The notes under the pieces: generated by a model
What the model was told of the DNA's origin: nothing
The model's input: only the letters and a program-made list of their open reading frames with translations
Database searches by the model: none
From: Mercenaria mercenaria
Taxonomy: Eukaryota > Mollusca > Bivalvia > Venerida > Veneridae
Length of the DNA: 64,000 bases
Reading direction: 5' to 3'
Assembly: GCF_021730395.1 (NCBI RefSeq)
Contig: NC_069375.1
Span: forward strand, 15,771,001 to 15,835,000
In this document: positions 1-13,117 of the stretch, in pieces
How the letters are laid out: each line of letters opens with the position of its first letter
Numbering within the stretch: position 1 is the first letter of the stretch
Made by a program: the position numbers and the translations under genes

Positions 1-29
1 CGACAAAAATAAGTACTTTTAAAATTTAC

Positions 30-751
30 CGTATTGAAGTCATGGTAGTTGACAGTGGGAACAAGTTTCTCCAGAGCAGGTGTTTGGCTGACTGTTATGG
101 CCACTGTATTCTCATCTACGTCATGCACAATGTCCTGTGCTATATCCGCTCCATCGTATATCTTTACAAGACGATGTGTCTGAAAACATATATGTAAATG
201 GTATTGAGTACTTAGTCTGAAACTGCATTTCGCTATATTAACACATTTATATGAGCGTTTACTTTATTATTCCATTGATACTGGACAATGTCGGAGAATT
301 TCCTTCATGTTATTTTTGGCTGTTTTATAACAGTAACAATACCGTTCTCCTACAACATAATTTTACATCAAATATTTTTTTGTTAGAGAAACGTTGATTT
401 TATGACAAATTGGAGCTTGAAAAGAACAGTATAAGATATAAAATCAATGACATCAGTTGCACTGCCCCTGTTAAAATAATTTCATGTGTACGGGGTATGT
501 TTTTCTTTGTCCTTCCTGTCATTTCTATTTACTTGCTTTTTCATTATCATTTTTGCAAAAACTTTCGACTGAAATCGGCATTCTTTCTTCCTATTCGTCT
601 AACCACGAAAAAAAGAAGAAAGGAAAAACAGCCAGGAAAAGCGTTGAGTAAAGGTATTTTATCTGAAATACAAATCATCTGATAGCTCACCTGTGTTTCC
701 CCAGACACAGTCAATATATAAACTGCAATCAACTGTAAAATAAGTAGCATC
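30..751 (-). CDS. BRICHOS-domain secreted protein, 5' part (runs off the left edge)
   Basis: Two coding exons are visible. The signal-peptide exon is 750..691 (ATG at 750-748; acceptor AG at 753-752; donor gtgagc) and reads MLLILQLIAVYILTVSG. The second exon, 179..30 (150 bp, phase 0, donor gtaaat), encodes 50 residues including DGADIAQDIVHD and ending NYHDFNT. This is the linker and first strand of a BRICHOS domain, identified through the plus-strand paralogue at 13118-17079, which matches 42 of these 50 residues and has identical exon phases. BRICHOS proteins are secretory-pathway precursors whose BRICHOS part chaperones a beta-prone segment. The rest of the domain, with both cysteines, lies beyond the window. 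An in-frame ATG four codons upstream (reading MNFR-M) falls across the acceptor, so an upstream 5' exon is possible. The domain call for this copy alone is by homology. Confidence 0.72.
180..690 (-). other. Intron of the left BRICHOS gene
   Basis: AT-rich intron between the signal-peptide exon and the 150-bp exon, with a donor gtgagc and an acceptor ttttcag on the minus strand. I see no repeat or second gene in it. Confidence 0.6.
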
Positions 752-3438
752 CTGAAATTCAAAACAAAATTTATAACAAATAATATAATGGAATTTGAAT
801 AGATAAGAAATAGTAGGTCTGCAGTATTTTATAAATGATAGAAACACAATTCAGTCTCAGCAACTCGACGCCTTTAGAACATTATAATAAAAGACAGAGT
901 GTAAATGAAGGAAAGCAATTATAACCTGGCGAAATATTGATAAATTATAAACGTGCCTTTCAGCGCCTTTTATAGAGAAATAGAACATCTTAACATGGCG
1001 TACACTGTGGGAAGTTGACATGTTGTAAATCTTATCTAATTGTGTCGTCAATTTTCTGTAACAAAAATATTTACGCTATTTTCTCGTTATAGAACACATA
1101 CACGAAAACAACTTTAACCTGACATTATCTAAAATACGGACACTCCGTGGTCGAGTGGTGAACATGAAGTGATGAAGGTCATGTGCCTTCTAGCTGCGCC
1201 GAGTTGTTCTACCTTCGATCTCTCTAAAACATACAAAGAAGCAAACATAAACCTGTTTATTAGCTTGCAAACTCTCTTTTCGTTTAAGATACTTCTATAT
1301 ATGACAGGGAATTCTTTCTCTAGAAACTAATTAGAGGGGCATTTGAAATATATTTTCTTTTCGGGTAAGGACTTCCATAGTCTCACCTGTGGAATGGGGT
1401 CACCCCCTCCAACACTCTCCACCATCTTGCCCCCTCCCCCTACTTTAAAAACGCCACTACGTCCAAGTCAAGTAAATGATGTACAATAGACACATCTTAC
1501 GCAGTCAGCATAATTGTATTAATCCAGCTACTTTCGCAATTTGCTTGAAACCTATGCTGTCGAATAACACACATAAATACGAATGCTTGCCTATGAACTT
1601 CTTCTATCTGTTATATTTAGACTGAAGAAAGAGCAATTCTGTTTCATTTTCCGAAAAGCAATAGAAGAATCAAAATGGATAAAAACAAGGACAAATGCCC
1701 AACAAAAAATACGTATTAAAGATGCAATCATCCACACAGCAGTCCATATGGAAGTAGGGGTACTGACCGAGCACACGAATAGAATACAGGAACACAAATT
1801 AATGCAATAGAAAAAAACACTGAAGTAACAAACAGACAGAAGCTTACACGAAAAAGGGACACAGCAGGACGCCGTCTTGAAACAGTCAGTAGCAAATCAC
1901 TCGCTGGGATGTGCAACTATTTACTGGTGCCAATCCAGAATCTGAAATATTAATGGTGCGCACTTAACCTCACTCGTACCCTCACCATGATCCAGGTTCA
2001 CAGGACAGTGTAAATAAAAGTTAACCACGCCTGGTGAATCCCTAACACACATAACGTAACTGAATGCATGCCATGTAAAACACAAAAATGCTCTTTTAAA
2101 TTTATATAAAAAGCAAACATTAGGCACAAAGCATCAAGAGAAACACCCTTAAGGGTCCAACGAAACAGGACCGAAGCAGATATCAAAACTTCCTATCATA
2201 GAATCATCTGCATTTTCCGTCAGACACAATCAAAACGTAGCCTCCAACAGTAAAAGAGTTAAACACTAAACATGCAGCGTGTCTCAAAACACATTGGTCA
2301 TACCTCTTATAATTAAACGTTTTATAACTTTACAAAATACAATAGGAAAATTACCATGACCTAAAATCTTACGAAGTTTGTAGATAAGATCCGCACAAAA
2401 AAAAAAACAGATTTAAATGTACATAGTCTGAAGAGCGTATTTAAATTATTATTAAGTTTTATAACCATATCTGAATTACGATAATAAAAATTTTAAAAAA
2501 TATATATTTACGTAGTTCATAATAATGGTAGCCATTCTGAAGAAGTTTATTTGTAATATACTGATTATGTTAGTTGAAATCCTCAACATAACTACATGCT
2601 CTGGCAAACCGAACTTATTATAACCCATAAGGTGTTGCCAGGGGTACATACCCATCCAAATGTTGGAAATCATTCCCGTGGATCTAAGAATAAAATTGAT
2701 TGCCCGTATTTATAATATCGTCTAGATAGCTTTATATGCTGTTAAAAGCAGTAATGATATCTGCCTGCGTATCTGGAGAAAGGCTCAATATAAAATCTAT
2801 TTCATAAAAATATAAAAGCAAATCTGGGACAAGGGTGCACAATTTGTTTCCATATGAATACCAATGACTTGCATATTGTGGTGAAGTGGTATAAAAAGTG
2901 GAGACATCATACGTTCAAACTGAATAAAAAAACTTGTAATTATAAATTTCAAACTTATCTAAGATTCCGCGAAAGTTTGTAAATCACTGGTTACATGTAT
3001 AATCCAACTATTATGAGACACCACACGTTTGGTAATAACCGCATTTGAAATTTGACGCTCCGTTTTCCTCTTTGATTGTGTCTGCTGGAACAGACGGAGG
3101 ACAGCATGATGAGCAGTTAAAATCTATCCTTTTAATCAGGCTGCAATGTTGTTGTGTTTGTCTCAACAAATCAAGATTGCTTTGGTTGTTTCAGTAGAGA
3201 TTCTTCTTAAAAGTCAGACCAATGGGTTAGGTTGTGAAGAGGTTTTTTTGACAAATGAGTGTTTGCAGGTTAAATGGTTAAATGTGTTTGTGAATTGTTC
3301 ATAAAAAAAACCCCATAAATATTGAACAATGGGATAGTTGTTCATAGATTTAAATTTATTAGGCGAATCGAAGAAAATATAAAAGTCGAGACTCCAGCCG
3401 AGACAAACCTAATAAATTTATATTAATGAAGATAGTAA
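752..3438. other. Non-coding upstream region of the left BRICHOS gene
   Basis: No recognisable gene. A stretch around 1735-1935 (near 'acagcaggacgccgtcttgaaacag', given here only in part) resembles dispersed sequence also hinted at around 16835-16925 and 41530-41750, all containing a 'ggtcagtagcaa'-like block. The remainder is plain AT-rich sequence. Promoter elements cannot be assigned with confidence. Confidence 0.4.
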
Positions 3439-4668
3439 CACCGTGTCCAATCGTTACTTTGAATAACCGGATCAGTAACGTATGATGTCGGATCATACTT
3501 TTCATACTACAATGGAATTTTATTTCTCACCATAACACATCTGCGTTTCTACCAAAATGTCAAAAACATTCGCAATGAACACGCACGTATAGTTTTAAGG
3601 ATTTCTCAATTAAGTACTGGTCCGCCGTCAAGTGACTATTCTTAGATGGTTCTCATCCTTGTGATTTTACCTCTTTTAGACTAGAAAATTATCCTTTTTC
3701 AGACTAAAAGTAAGGCAAAAGCTTTTGGATCCTTGACGACATCTCTACGAACTTTATTCAGTAGTAAAAATCGACAATAATTTCTTTAACAGAAGTAATT
3801 TGATTTGTTTAAAAATACAAATTATCATACCACTGCTTTGCGAGTTATTCTCCCAAAATCACGACCTGTAAACACTAGCTCCACCTCGTTTTGGAGGTGA
3901 GTTGAAAAAAAAAGAGTTAATGATACCTCCATAGCAGCGCTATAATTACCGGAACTATAGGAGTTCTAAATGTAAGCAAAGAAAGAGGGTGAGCCGTTGC
4001 ATTATTCTTTCATTATTATGGCTTCATATGCTACATAAGCTATCAAACATGCTCAACAAAATCAAACCTGGAGAGATGTACGAAAAGACACAACGACAAA
4101 ATTCTCTAGTGTAACAGGTGTAAAAAGTTCTCCAGTGTAACAGATGTAATAAATCATTCTACTGTGCTGGCGAGCTGATGTAAACCTTCATGGAACAGGG
4201 AAGCTAATGGTATGTCCACAGTGTGGAAAGCTTTTTTATTACAGCCAGTATAAGTGTATACCTTAAGAATCAGTACTGATTTTTTCAAGTTCTTAGATAA
4301 GTTGGAGCCGTCCTGTTTGTTCATCTATTCCATTTTCATATACTTCAATTTAGTAGCAACATATTGTGACGTTACTCTTACCAGAGTGTAGCATTAAACA
4401 TCTTTTTGATCATGTTGTTCTTTGGGTTGCCACTACTCATCACTGTTTCGATAGATCAATTAAGTGAATAAAGGTATGTTTCTCTTGGAAATTGATTACA
4501 ACGAACATCTATTTTATTAGAAGAAAACTCCTAAGCTCCTATGTTACTGCATTTTGCAATCGCTGATCCTGTGTCTGGACATGCATGATGAAGCCAGATG
4601 TTCATGAGCATAGCCTATGTGTCAAGTAGTCATCCAGCCTATATTAGAGCTTTGGATATATATACATT

Positions 4669-4736
<68 letters not shown>

Positions 4737-5117
4737 AAAAAAAGTCGGCACAAGTGTTGAATACTCACTTTTTGTGGTCTTTCTCCTTTCCCTCTAACAT
4801 TGTAAGAAAGCTCACAGTTTTCTTACATCCAGTATTATACTATGAGGGGATAGAGGGGACAATTGTAATAGATCACTGTTTAGCTGCTATTTGCGCATGG
4901 TTTTCCGAAGTAATTGAGAAAAGTGCTTAGATTTGCTGGAAAACGAATAGCAACGAGTATTCCATAATGTTCAGAGTACATTTTGCGCTGTATGCCGTCT
5001 CTGACAATATTTTTTCTAAATAACCGCAAAAGACAATTTTCTTACCAAAACCGCTCCATTTGATCCGAGATCATACGTTACTGATCCGGTTTTTCAAAGT
5101 AACGATTGGACACAGTG
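3439..5117. mobile_element. Non-autonomous TIR DNA transposon, 1.68 kb
   Basis: The ends are near-perfect inverted repeats of about 55 bp. The left end starts CACCGTGTCCAATCG and the right end, reverse-complemented, starts CACTGTGTCCAATCG; both continue through CGGATCAGTAACGTATGAT. The direct repeat AGTAA flanks both sides (3434-3438 and 5118-5122). A CAC(T/C)G terminus fits the CACTA/EnSpm or Chapaev groups, but the apparent 5-bp duplication is not diagnostic for either. There is no transposase reading frame inside, so the element is non-autonomous. It contains a (TG)n tract. Confidence 0.75.
4669..4735. repeat. (TG)n microsatellite
   Basis: About 67 bp of TG repeats with a few CG interruptions, inside the 1.68 kb TIR element. 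Confidence 0.95.
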
Positions 5118-5434
5118 AGTAAGCTAATTTTCTTTTTATTCTGTCATCTGATTTATAATCATTTTAAAATCAAACTTACCCACAAAAATGTTTGCCAACT
5201 ATGTATGTGTCTGTCTTAAACAACAGTGTACAAATTAAAATGTCGCTAAAGTATACTGTCAATACATAACCTTGTTTGATACTTGAAACAACTCTTAAGA
5301 GTTCCTAACATTATACAATAATAAATAGATCCTCGATTTCTTGCAGTTTATTATCTTGAATATTGGACAAATGTAAATCAGGGGATTTAAATCATCTCCC
5401 TTTGTTATTCAGCAAAATGAATCATTTGTTTTAT

Positions 5435-5700
5435 TTTTGTTGGTTCTACCGCGCACCGACACAATTATAGGTCATATGGCGACTTCCTAGCTAATTTGAT
5501 GGGGAAAGAAGACCCAAGGTGCCCCTCCGTGCATTATTTCATCACGGGCTGGCACCTGGGTAGAACCACTGACCTTCCGTTTCCAGCTGGATGGCTTCCT
5601 CAGATAAGAAATTCAACCCACCGAGTAAGGCTAGAAGCCCCATCGGTAAGGGACAAGTGATTTGAAATAAGCGGCCTTAACCACTCGACCAGGAGGTCCC
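5435..5700 (-). mobile_element. tRNA-derived SINE (family A), minus strand
   Basis: Read on the minus strand this begins gggacctcctggtcgagtgg, a tRNA-like A-box region, followed by a body that ends near 'cgcggtagaaccaacaaaa'. The copy at 45352-45602 on the plus strand is the same family, sharing 'aggaagccatccaactgg'-like, 'ggggcacc', 'gtcgccatatgac' and 'taaacccaacaaaa'-type stretches in the same order. It resembles the widespread molluscan V-SINE/RUDI-type elements from memory, but that name is unverified. Confidence 0.7.
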
Positions 5701-6479
5701 TTGTTTTTGTTATGTTTTTCGGCGAATGCCGTTATAAGAACGAATTCGTGACCTTGACCGACCCATGCCACGTGACTTCAGTTTGCAAATCAAAATACTT
5801 GATAACGCATTATAGATAATTTATCAAAATGGAAGATTTATGCAACACTCTGCCTGATTGGACGAGAGTGTCAATTTGTTTCACTCTGCTGATTGTGCTA
5901 CGCTGAGTGAAATGTAAACAAAGCGTTTATCCTAAACGACGCTGTTCACAGTTTTAAAGCTAATTTTCGCTCAGTATATTTAGCAAGAATATTGATACAC
6001 ATGTATATCCCAAAATGATAAGTAAGTTTAATAAATATGATAAAAACCTGTTCCAATACCAACATATATCAAATTAAAGAAAGAGCTGAATACGGTCTGC
6101 GTATCACATGAATAAGGGTGTGATAAGAGTCTTCTATGTAGAGAAGTGCTTTTTAAAAGATTTTCCTTGTTACAATTGTCGTCTGTATATGAAAAGGTTT
6201 CTTGCTTTTGTGACTTATTCAGATTGCATACTAAAATGAGTACTTGTTTGCTTTGATATATTTGTTATAAATTATTTAACTGATTTATTATATATGAATA
6301 TTTTTCTTTAGTATGGTATGCAAATATTGAACTCAGTTGAAATCTGTTTTATGTATATATGCTATAAAATGACTGAATCTCATTACATTGAAATGAAGGT
6401 ACGCTGCATACAGTTTATCTACATGATATGACTACGGTCAAACTTTGCTTATGAAACAGAAATATTGAAATAATTAAAG

Positions 6480-7060
6480 TTGTATGTGTCCCTTGACCTT
6501 CACTTTTTTATAGGTGTGACGTCATTGTCCAAAGATTCATGAATAGCGAATATGCATTTGTAAAAGCGGGATCAGTTGGCCTATTTTAGGGGCATCTAAA
6601 GCTAAAAATAAAAAATCCTTTAATTGATTTTTTCTCATGTATTCTCATCAAACTTTATTTCTAGCGTCTTTATTAGGCCCGCAGCCAATTTTGTTCAGTT
6701 GGGGCATTTGACCCCTTTTAGGGGCTGCTAGAGCTAAAACTAGAAATGCCTTTAGACAACGTCTCATGAACAGCTTGGTGGATCTTTGTCATACTTGGCC
6801 TGGAGCATCATTATAAGGTCCTCTTCCAAATTTATTTATATAGGAACTTGGGCCCTATTAGGGACTACTATAGCTAAAAGTAGATATGCCTTTCTTCGCA
6901 TTAACCACTAAAATGTAATGGATTTTTATCAAACTTGGTGTGTAACAATATCGTAAGGTCTCTTGCTATTTTGTTACAAATGGGGATATGGACGAATTTA
7001 GCTAAAAATATAAACACTTTTAATGACCTCTTCTCATGAACCGCTTGATGAATCTTCATC
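6480..7060 (+). repeat. Degenerate ~140-bp tandem repeat (family F)
   Basis: Repeated blocks of the form 'ttaggggctgctagagctaa', then 'gaaatgcctttag', 'catgaacagcttg', 'tcttcatcaaa' and 'aaggtcctcttccaaatt' recur about every 130-140 bp. The reverse complement recurs at 25600-26110, and a further related copy lies at 29960-30330. I see no coding capacity. Confidence 0.6.
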
Positions 7061-8510
7061 AAATTACTGCTGTTATTATTCGTCTAAGGATAAACGAAAC
7101 AAAATTGCAACCCTACGAAACCTTTGTGAAAAATTAAAAGAGAACCATTTAAATTGTTAAAGTGCGGTGTTTAGTTTTGCAATTTGAAAAATGTTAGACG
7201 AAAGATGAATGTTAGATGAAAATTTCATAAACTTCTTTCCTTATTAGAATTCGCCGACCATCTTTTTTAAAGATATTTCTTGTTATATATTATGCGGGAG
7301 AAAATTCGGTACTCCATGCATCATGTCTTTTCAAAATCCAGATGAGGATGGGGTCTAAACAACTGAAAATGTTCTGTTTTGCAATTACTTATAACGTTTT
7401 CAGCCTGGTTGTCAGAGTAGCGATGTCGTTGGGCAGGGGATGTATGGGGGCGTCGAGTTTTTCATTTCTGTTCTATAGCTTAAGTTTGAATTGAGATATT
7501 GAATGAAACTTGGTCTATAAACAGATTATAGTAAAGTCAAGATACGGTTGATATTTGGGTTTTGTGGAATCATAGTCATAGTCATTGTTACTAAAAATTG
7601 AAAAAAAGAACAGTTTTCGCTCAGTAACCTTAGTTTTGATTGATATATTAATTATAGAAATACAAGATTGCATACAAAGTTAGTGGGATCAAGTGTAAAG
7701 CCAGCATAACTCAATTAATCTGTATGCTTTCAAAATTCCACCGCGGGCAGTGACATAAAGCGTAGGTCTTTTTTAGCTTTTAGAATCTAGAAAGTTTGGA
7801 GGGCAGCAGACGAACAGTGGTTCTAATTTCGGTCCGGGTTTTTAACATTTTTCATTTTTAGTAATGAAAAATAGTCATTTAATTAGGATGGACATGCTAT
7901 TACCAAACTTGTTGTGCAGCAAGTTTATATGACAAACAAGCTTTGGAATATATTTCGGTCTACTGTTACTAGAAAAACAAATCTGATTTCCGAAGTATAC
8001 AAATTGACTATCGACAGGCCAGCGCGCTTCAGTATTTGAAAGTGGTTGCACATAGGGAAGTGAAAATGAAAGAAAACATTAGATACCATGACAATATTAC
8101 ATACATTTTTACTTTCGAGTTTAGTGCATGTAACTGAAGAGGTTGATGTACTATTATAATTGTTGAAACATAATTCAAAACTATTGATTATTGAGTTTCG
8201 CTCTAAAATACATGAACACATATGTACATGTATACAGTGCAGATAAAAGCATCATTGTACATAACTATAAACACAAAGGCTTAAACCCAAACTGACGTTA
8301 ACACAAATAAATTTATTTTTTCAATTCAAATACGTTTGCCCTGTTATATTGTACTAGGTATTACTACTGAGCACTATAATGTATCACTTAAAAGTCATAT
8401 GGTTACGATATTCAGGTGAAATCATATTCGGACAACTGCAGTAAAGTCTGTATACAAAAAAAAACATTGTGACGAGGACAAAAAAAAGGGTACACATTTT
8501 TAGATATAAT
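7061..8510. other. Intergenic, no feature seen
   Basis: AT-rich sequence between the family F repeat and the 3' end of the EF-hand gene. The open frames here lack codon bias, splice context or recognisable motifs. Confidence 0.5.
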
Positions 8511-8511
8511 A

Positions 8512-8518
8512 ATTTATT
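8512..8518 (-). promoter_or_regulatory. Poly(A) signal of the EF-hand gene
   Basis: AATAAA on the minus strand (TTTATT on plus), about 30 bp past the stop codon at 8548-8546. Confidence 0.55.
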
Positions 8519-8545
8519 TATAAGGAGCATTTATCCATGTAAAAG

Positions 8546-10886
8546 TCAAGGCTTCATTGCTAGTCCCATCTTTTTGTATAGCTGTAACAAACAGAAAAAA
8601 ACTCTCGTAAACGTTTGTATCATATATGTTGCTGACGAACAATAAATGTGTATATAGGAGAGTAAGTAAACTTTTTGTTGATGTTAATATTATAACTTCG
8701 AAAATTGAAGGTCAGTGCCGTTCAATCTGAATGTTCTTATAAAACAGCAAGACAATTAATTGTTTGTCGAAATATTTGAACAAACCATACCTTATCATAG
8801 TACGCTTCAAATTCAGCCAGTGTAAACACCGAGTCTTTCGCTGCAAGTTTACAGAAGTAGATCAAGTCACATAGGACAAACATGATAAAAACATATCAAT
8901 GCAAAACTTTCAAACTGAAACATACATGAACAAACACACAAGGGCCATGATCTTCGGTTGTCCACCTGACCATTTGGCCTGAATTATATGCCATGATAAA
9001 AGTTTCATAATTCTAGTTGCTAATCAGAATTGTTCTATGATTTGACCGTAGGACATAGATGTTAACCCGCTGTAAACCTTTCCAGCAATTTCTATTGATT
9101 TCATTATGACCAGACTTCAATTAAATCCGCAGGAAAATATTGTTTCTAGAGTAATAATACTGTTTTAAGTTATTTACCTACTTTTTGAACCCAGATATCA
9201 AGTTTCGAACTTAACCTAGTCATCATTTTTCAAGATGACTCATTTTGAAATCGGACCCAGATTGTTTCATGACAAACATTTTCCATGTTTCGTGTAACTC
9301 CAGTATAAAAATGTAGTATCTAAGTTATAGACATACCTCACACTTATATAAATTTCAAAATATATCGTATCAGATTTGTTTAATGGACATTGCAGACGAT
9401 GGCTATTCAAACATTAAAGCTTCAGATATTCATGTATCTAATTGATTTGTTTCTGTTTACTAATTACAATGTACTAAGAAAGTAGCAAGCATACGTACGA
9501 TTTAAGTCAATTTCATCGAACTCTTGAATCTCGTCCCAGGACGCAAGACAGTCATCATCGTTATGGTCAAAATGATTGAAAAGGGCCCAAGAAAACATGA
9601 GAGTATCGTGAATACGATTCTTCATAAATTCAACGAATGTTATACATCCATCATCTGAAATGGCAAATAGTTATATCCATGTGGCTCATTGCAGACCTTG
9701 GGCGGTCTTCTGCGGAAGACCGGAATTGATTATCAATTGGTGCGCACGGCAAAAGTACGCAAATTATTGTCCGCACTCATTTAGAATATAATATGTATTA
9801 TATACTGACTAAAGTTTAGGGTTAGTATTACCGTGGTTACAAAATATATACATTAAATATACTTTTCATTCAAATTGCTTGAATCCGGTATATACCGCAG
9901 TCTTTAATATATACAGGCCCTCCAGGTCTGCAGTGAGTTAGTCATAGTATATATCCATGATCTTCACCACTAACAAAGAGTTGTCATAATGTATCTTACT
10001 ATTTCTGCATGAATTTTACAAATAATGAAAGGTCTTACTAATCACAATATCTGTTGCTTAAATTTGATATTTTGCATTGATGAATTTCAGCAAATAAAGT
10101 CAAATTATGAAACTGGTATCTCATCTGGTTGTTGAATTTTGAGCAGCTCCAGCCTGCTGTACGAAAGTTTCGAATATCTGCCCATAGAATTAAATTGTGC
10201 GTAGTTAATTTTGATATTACATTAAATATCAAACCTTATAATACAAATATCAAGTGAAAGAATGGTATTTTTACTGTTTACAAAACAAGTATGCAATGTT
10301 CATACTGTTATAGTCTTGCTGTAGAACATATGTTTCCATTTCTCTTTCGCTAACGACGTTGTCTTTATCCGTGTCCATAGCAGCGAATTCAGCATCGAGT
10401 TCATGGTTAAACTCGTTCATATTCAGTGGCGGGTCAAAACTTTTTGCAAGCCAAAATCTATTCAAAAACAATATACAGCAGTTAGAATTGAACCTGTTCA
10501 ATTTTGATCTTTACTGTCAGTAAAATGAGTTTTATTTATATTTTAACGCTGATTTTGTAATTTTTACTGAAGAGATTGGAAGTTATTTTTCGAAGGACGT
10601 CACAGTGTTTATGTTTTATGAATCAAGTAAGATCGCGGGTACAATCTTACTCTTGATATTATTGCCCCAAAGTTGGTTTTACGAATAAACAACGTTTGTT
10701 TGTTTTTGTTGGGGTTTTTTTTGTTTGGATTTTTTTTTTCGTTATAAATAGTGAATGTAAATATAACTTTCACCACTAAAGTAAAATCAGCTTACAAGTG
10801 AATAATAATTGACGATAAAATGTTACTCAACATACTGGCTTGTCACAAGAAGGAAAACTGTTGTATAGACATATACCATCTCGAAC
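8546..10886 (-). CDS. Secreted EF-hand calcium-binding protein, 145 aa, five exons
   Basis: Coding exons are 10879..10836 (ATG), 10457..10306, 9654..9499, 8840..8791 and 8581..8546 (TGA). They total 438 nt and all join in frame across GT-AG introns; the first exon extends to 10886 as 5'UTR. Residues 1-20 form a hydrophobic signal peptide (MVYVYTTVFLLVTS then FWLAKS). EF loop 1 is DTDKDNVVSERE. Loop 2, DYN/NDGCITFVE, is split by an intron and restored exactly by splicing. Loop 3 is DHNDDDCLASWD. A fourth, degenerate site lies around KDSVFTLAEFEAYY. The protein ends KKMGLAMKP. Loops 1-3 keep acidic or Asn ligands at positions 1, 3 and 5 and Glu or Asp at 12, so calcium binding is likely. Small secreted EF-hand proteins are common in bivalve mantle and extrapallial fluid; that role is inferred. 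A 252-bp MITE lies in the intron between the second and third coding exons. Confidence 0.85.
9685..9936. mobile_element. MITE, 252 bp, in an EF-hand gene intron
   Basis: The ends are imperfect inverted repeats: CTCATTGCAGACC at the left, and the reverse complement of the right end reads CTCACTGCAGACC. No clear target duplication was found. It is intronic and has no open frame. Confidence 0.5.
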
Positions 10887-13117
10887 CTGAAAAGAATAAG
10901 TCAGATACTATCACTTTCGTTTATTTTCTCAACCACAAATAAAAGACAAAACAGCTTCGCAAAATTAATATAACTGTAAAGAAGCGCCTGCAAAATCCAT
11001 TCAATTTATATATGTAAGTCTACAGTTTGTTTTTAGCTTTATTCATGTGATACTTTATATGTTTGTAGCTTTATAATATTACGGTTATCTTTTCTGTACT
11101 CACATTTAGCATATAGAAATATTGGAATTTCTGAACAGCCCCGAGAATCTTATTAGTTTTAAAGTAACTTATGATATTGCAAACTGACTCTATTATCAAT
11201 TGATGTGTTTAACTGGTTCATGATTTTGCTTTTAATTCGCAAAAAATTGCTAGAAGAATAGTTGTCATGATGTGTTTATTGTTTATGTTTACACTACTAT
11301 AATGCCTTTTATATCAAAGGAGACTATTTGGTTATTGCAGTTAGTATATGGATATAAAATACATATATTTATAGTTCTAATTTCTTTTACTGTTACTTAT
11401 TTATAACGCAGTTACTCTTTGAAACGACAAAATTGTCAACTAACGACGTCTGTTCGAAAAGAAAACATTCTAATATAAAGTTGCGTTTGGGGCAACTTCC
11501 GGTAGAAAGTCTTGATGTTGTAAACAATCGTTACAAAACGATCGTTGTGACCTCTAGATTTCTTCGCCAATCGTGTTAAAAAAAAATCATAACAATCAGA
11601 AAGCATTAGCTGCATATACATGTAGTTTAATCTAAAAACGCATTTAAAATGAAACTAATGCAATTTAGTAGATTGTTTTATGTTAAAATGAATAAATTTA
11701 AGATGAAATGATTAGTTTTTGCTATCAGATAAAAGAAATGCTATTTTGCAATTCTATAACTGTAGCCCAAGTAAATTATTGTGCGCAGCGTTTAACTGAT
11801 TCAGAGTGTTTACCTAATAACAGTAAAACATGGATTTGCTATATATTATTTTTAATTTAGGCATTATCTATCAATATTATCATATTACCGAACCGGAGTA
11901 TTAAACTTTATTAGAAATATTTCTGCTTAGCCCAGAGGTTTTTCTATAACTATATATAATACTGGATTATTACCTGTAGAGCAGCTCAATCCTACTCTTG
12001 ACTAAATGATGTGAGTGTCGGTTGCTCTGGCTTAATTTCAGTTTGTTGACCCACTGTTATCACTAGTAGTTGTGTCACCTGCTTTTTTCACACAAGTAGT
12101 ATTGTCTGATCACTTAATTTGACCGTGATTAAATGTCATAGAAAGTGTCCTTATAATCATTGACAAAAAAGTTGGCCTTAGTAACATATATTTTGCACTC
12201 CCTAACATGTTTACAAACTAAACGTCCCCAATTGTAAAGACCCACCTGCATACCGAGATTGCAGCTTATTTAGTTTGTATTAACTTTTAAAAGAAATGAA
12301 AGAACCCTAAGTCGATTGCCTTATGCTGTAAATTACATAAAGCTCTTTAATGAAATAATCTCTTCTGTTAGTCCCTATTCTCACGTGATAATTGCAATGT
12401 TCAACAGACAAATATATAGGGATAGAATTTCATTTATTGGCTGCTCTAAATCACTCATTCATACATATGTAAGCCTGTGATACGGAGCATGAGTGAAGTT
12501 GCTTGTTTATTGCCTCTCTTGAAAAAGAATCAATCAATCCGAGTCTGCTATTATTATGCATGGTTGTATACAATGTTTCAAAGTGATTTTCTTATAGAAT
12601 TATTTTATTATTCCTATTAAGACAATGCTGTTTGCTGTTTCAAGTTCATATCTTAATACGCAATTATCTGTTCGTCCTTCGCCTTACCATAAATAGAATG
12701 TTTTGAACATGGTCGAACTGCGTCACTCTTTTCTCCAGACACCTGCTGTTTACGGCAAATGTTCCGTTCGGTACGCACTTGCTTGCACTGACAATAACAT
12801 AATTGTTTTTACTAAACCCCACGTACGTATCTAAACTGGAGAAAACAGGATAGGAATATGTTCAGGTATAAAAGAGAATTATCACAAATACGTATCATTG
12901 TATCTCTTTCAATAGTTCTGTAATTACATATATAATGAGGTATTATTATTATCATTAATTTATTATAATTATTATTACTATCATATATCATCACCGTCAT
13001 CATCATCAACAACATCATTTAATTAATATCGCTGTTATGTTTCAGATTAGTTAATTCAAATTCGTATTATCTAAAATATAAATAAATGATTATATGATAT
13101 TTTGTATATCATTTCAG
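10887..13117. other. Spacer between the EF-hand gene and the right BRICHOS gene
   Basis: Contains the upstream regions of both genes, which diverge from here. The open frames are short and non-coding in character. An ATT/ATC-rich simple stretch lies at 12931-13020. Any 5'UTR exon of either gene is not identifiable. Confidence 0.45.
12931..13020. repeat. Imperfect ATT/ATC trinucleotide-rich tract
   Basis: Runs of attatt and atcatc units just upstream of the signal-peptide exon of the right BRICHOS gene. Confidence 0.6.

Noticed and set aside
4598-4930. 110-residue frame over the TG repeat
   Set aside because: Cys/Val repeats come from the microsatellite.
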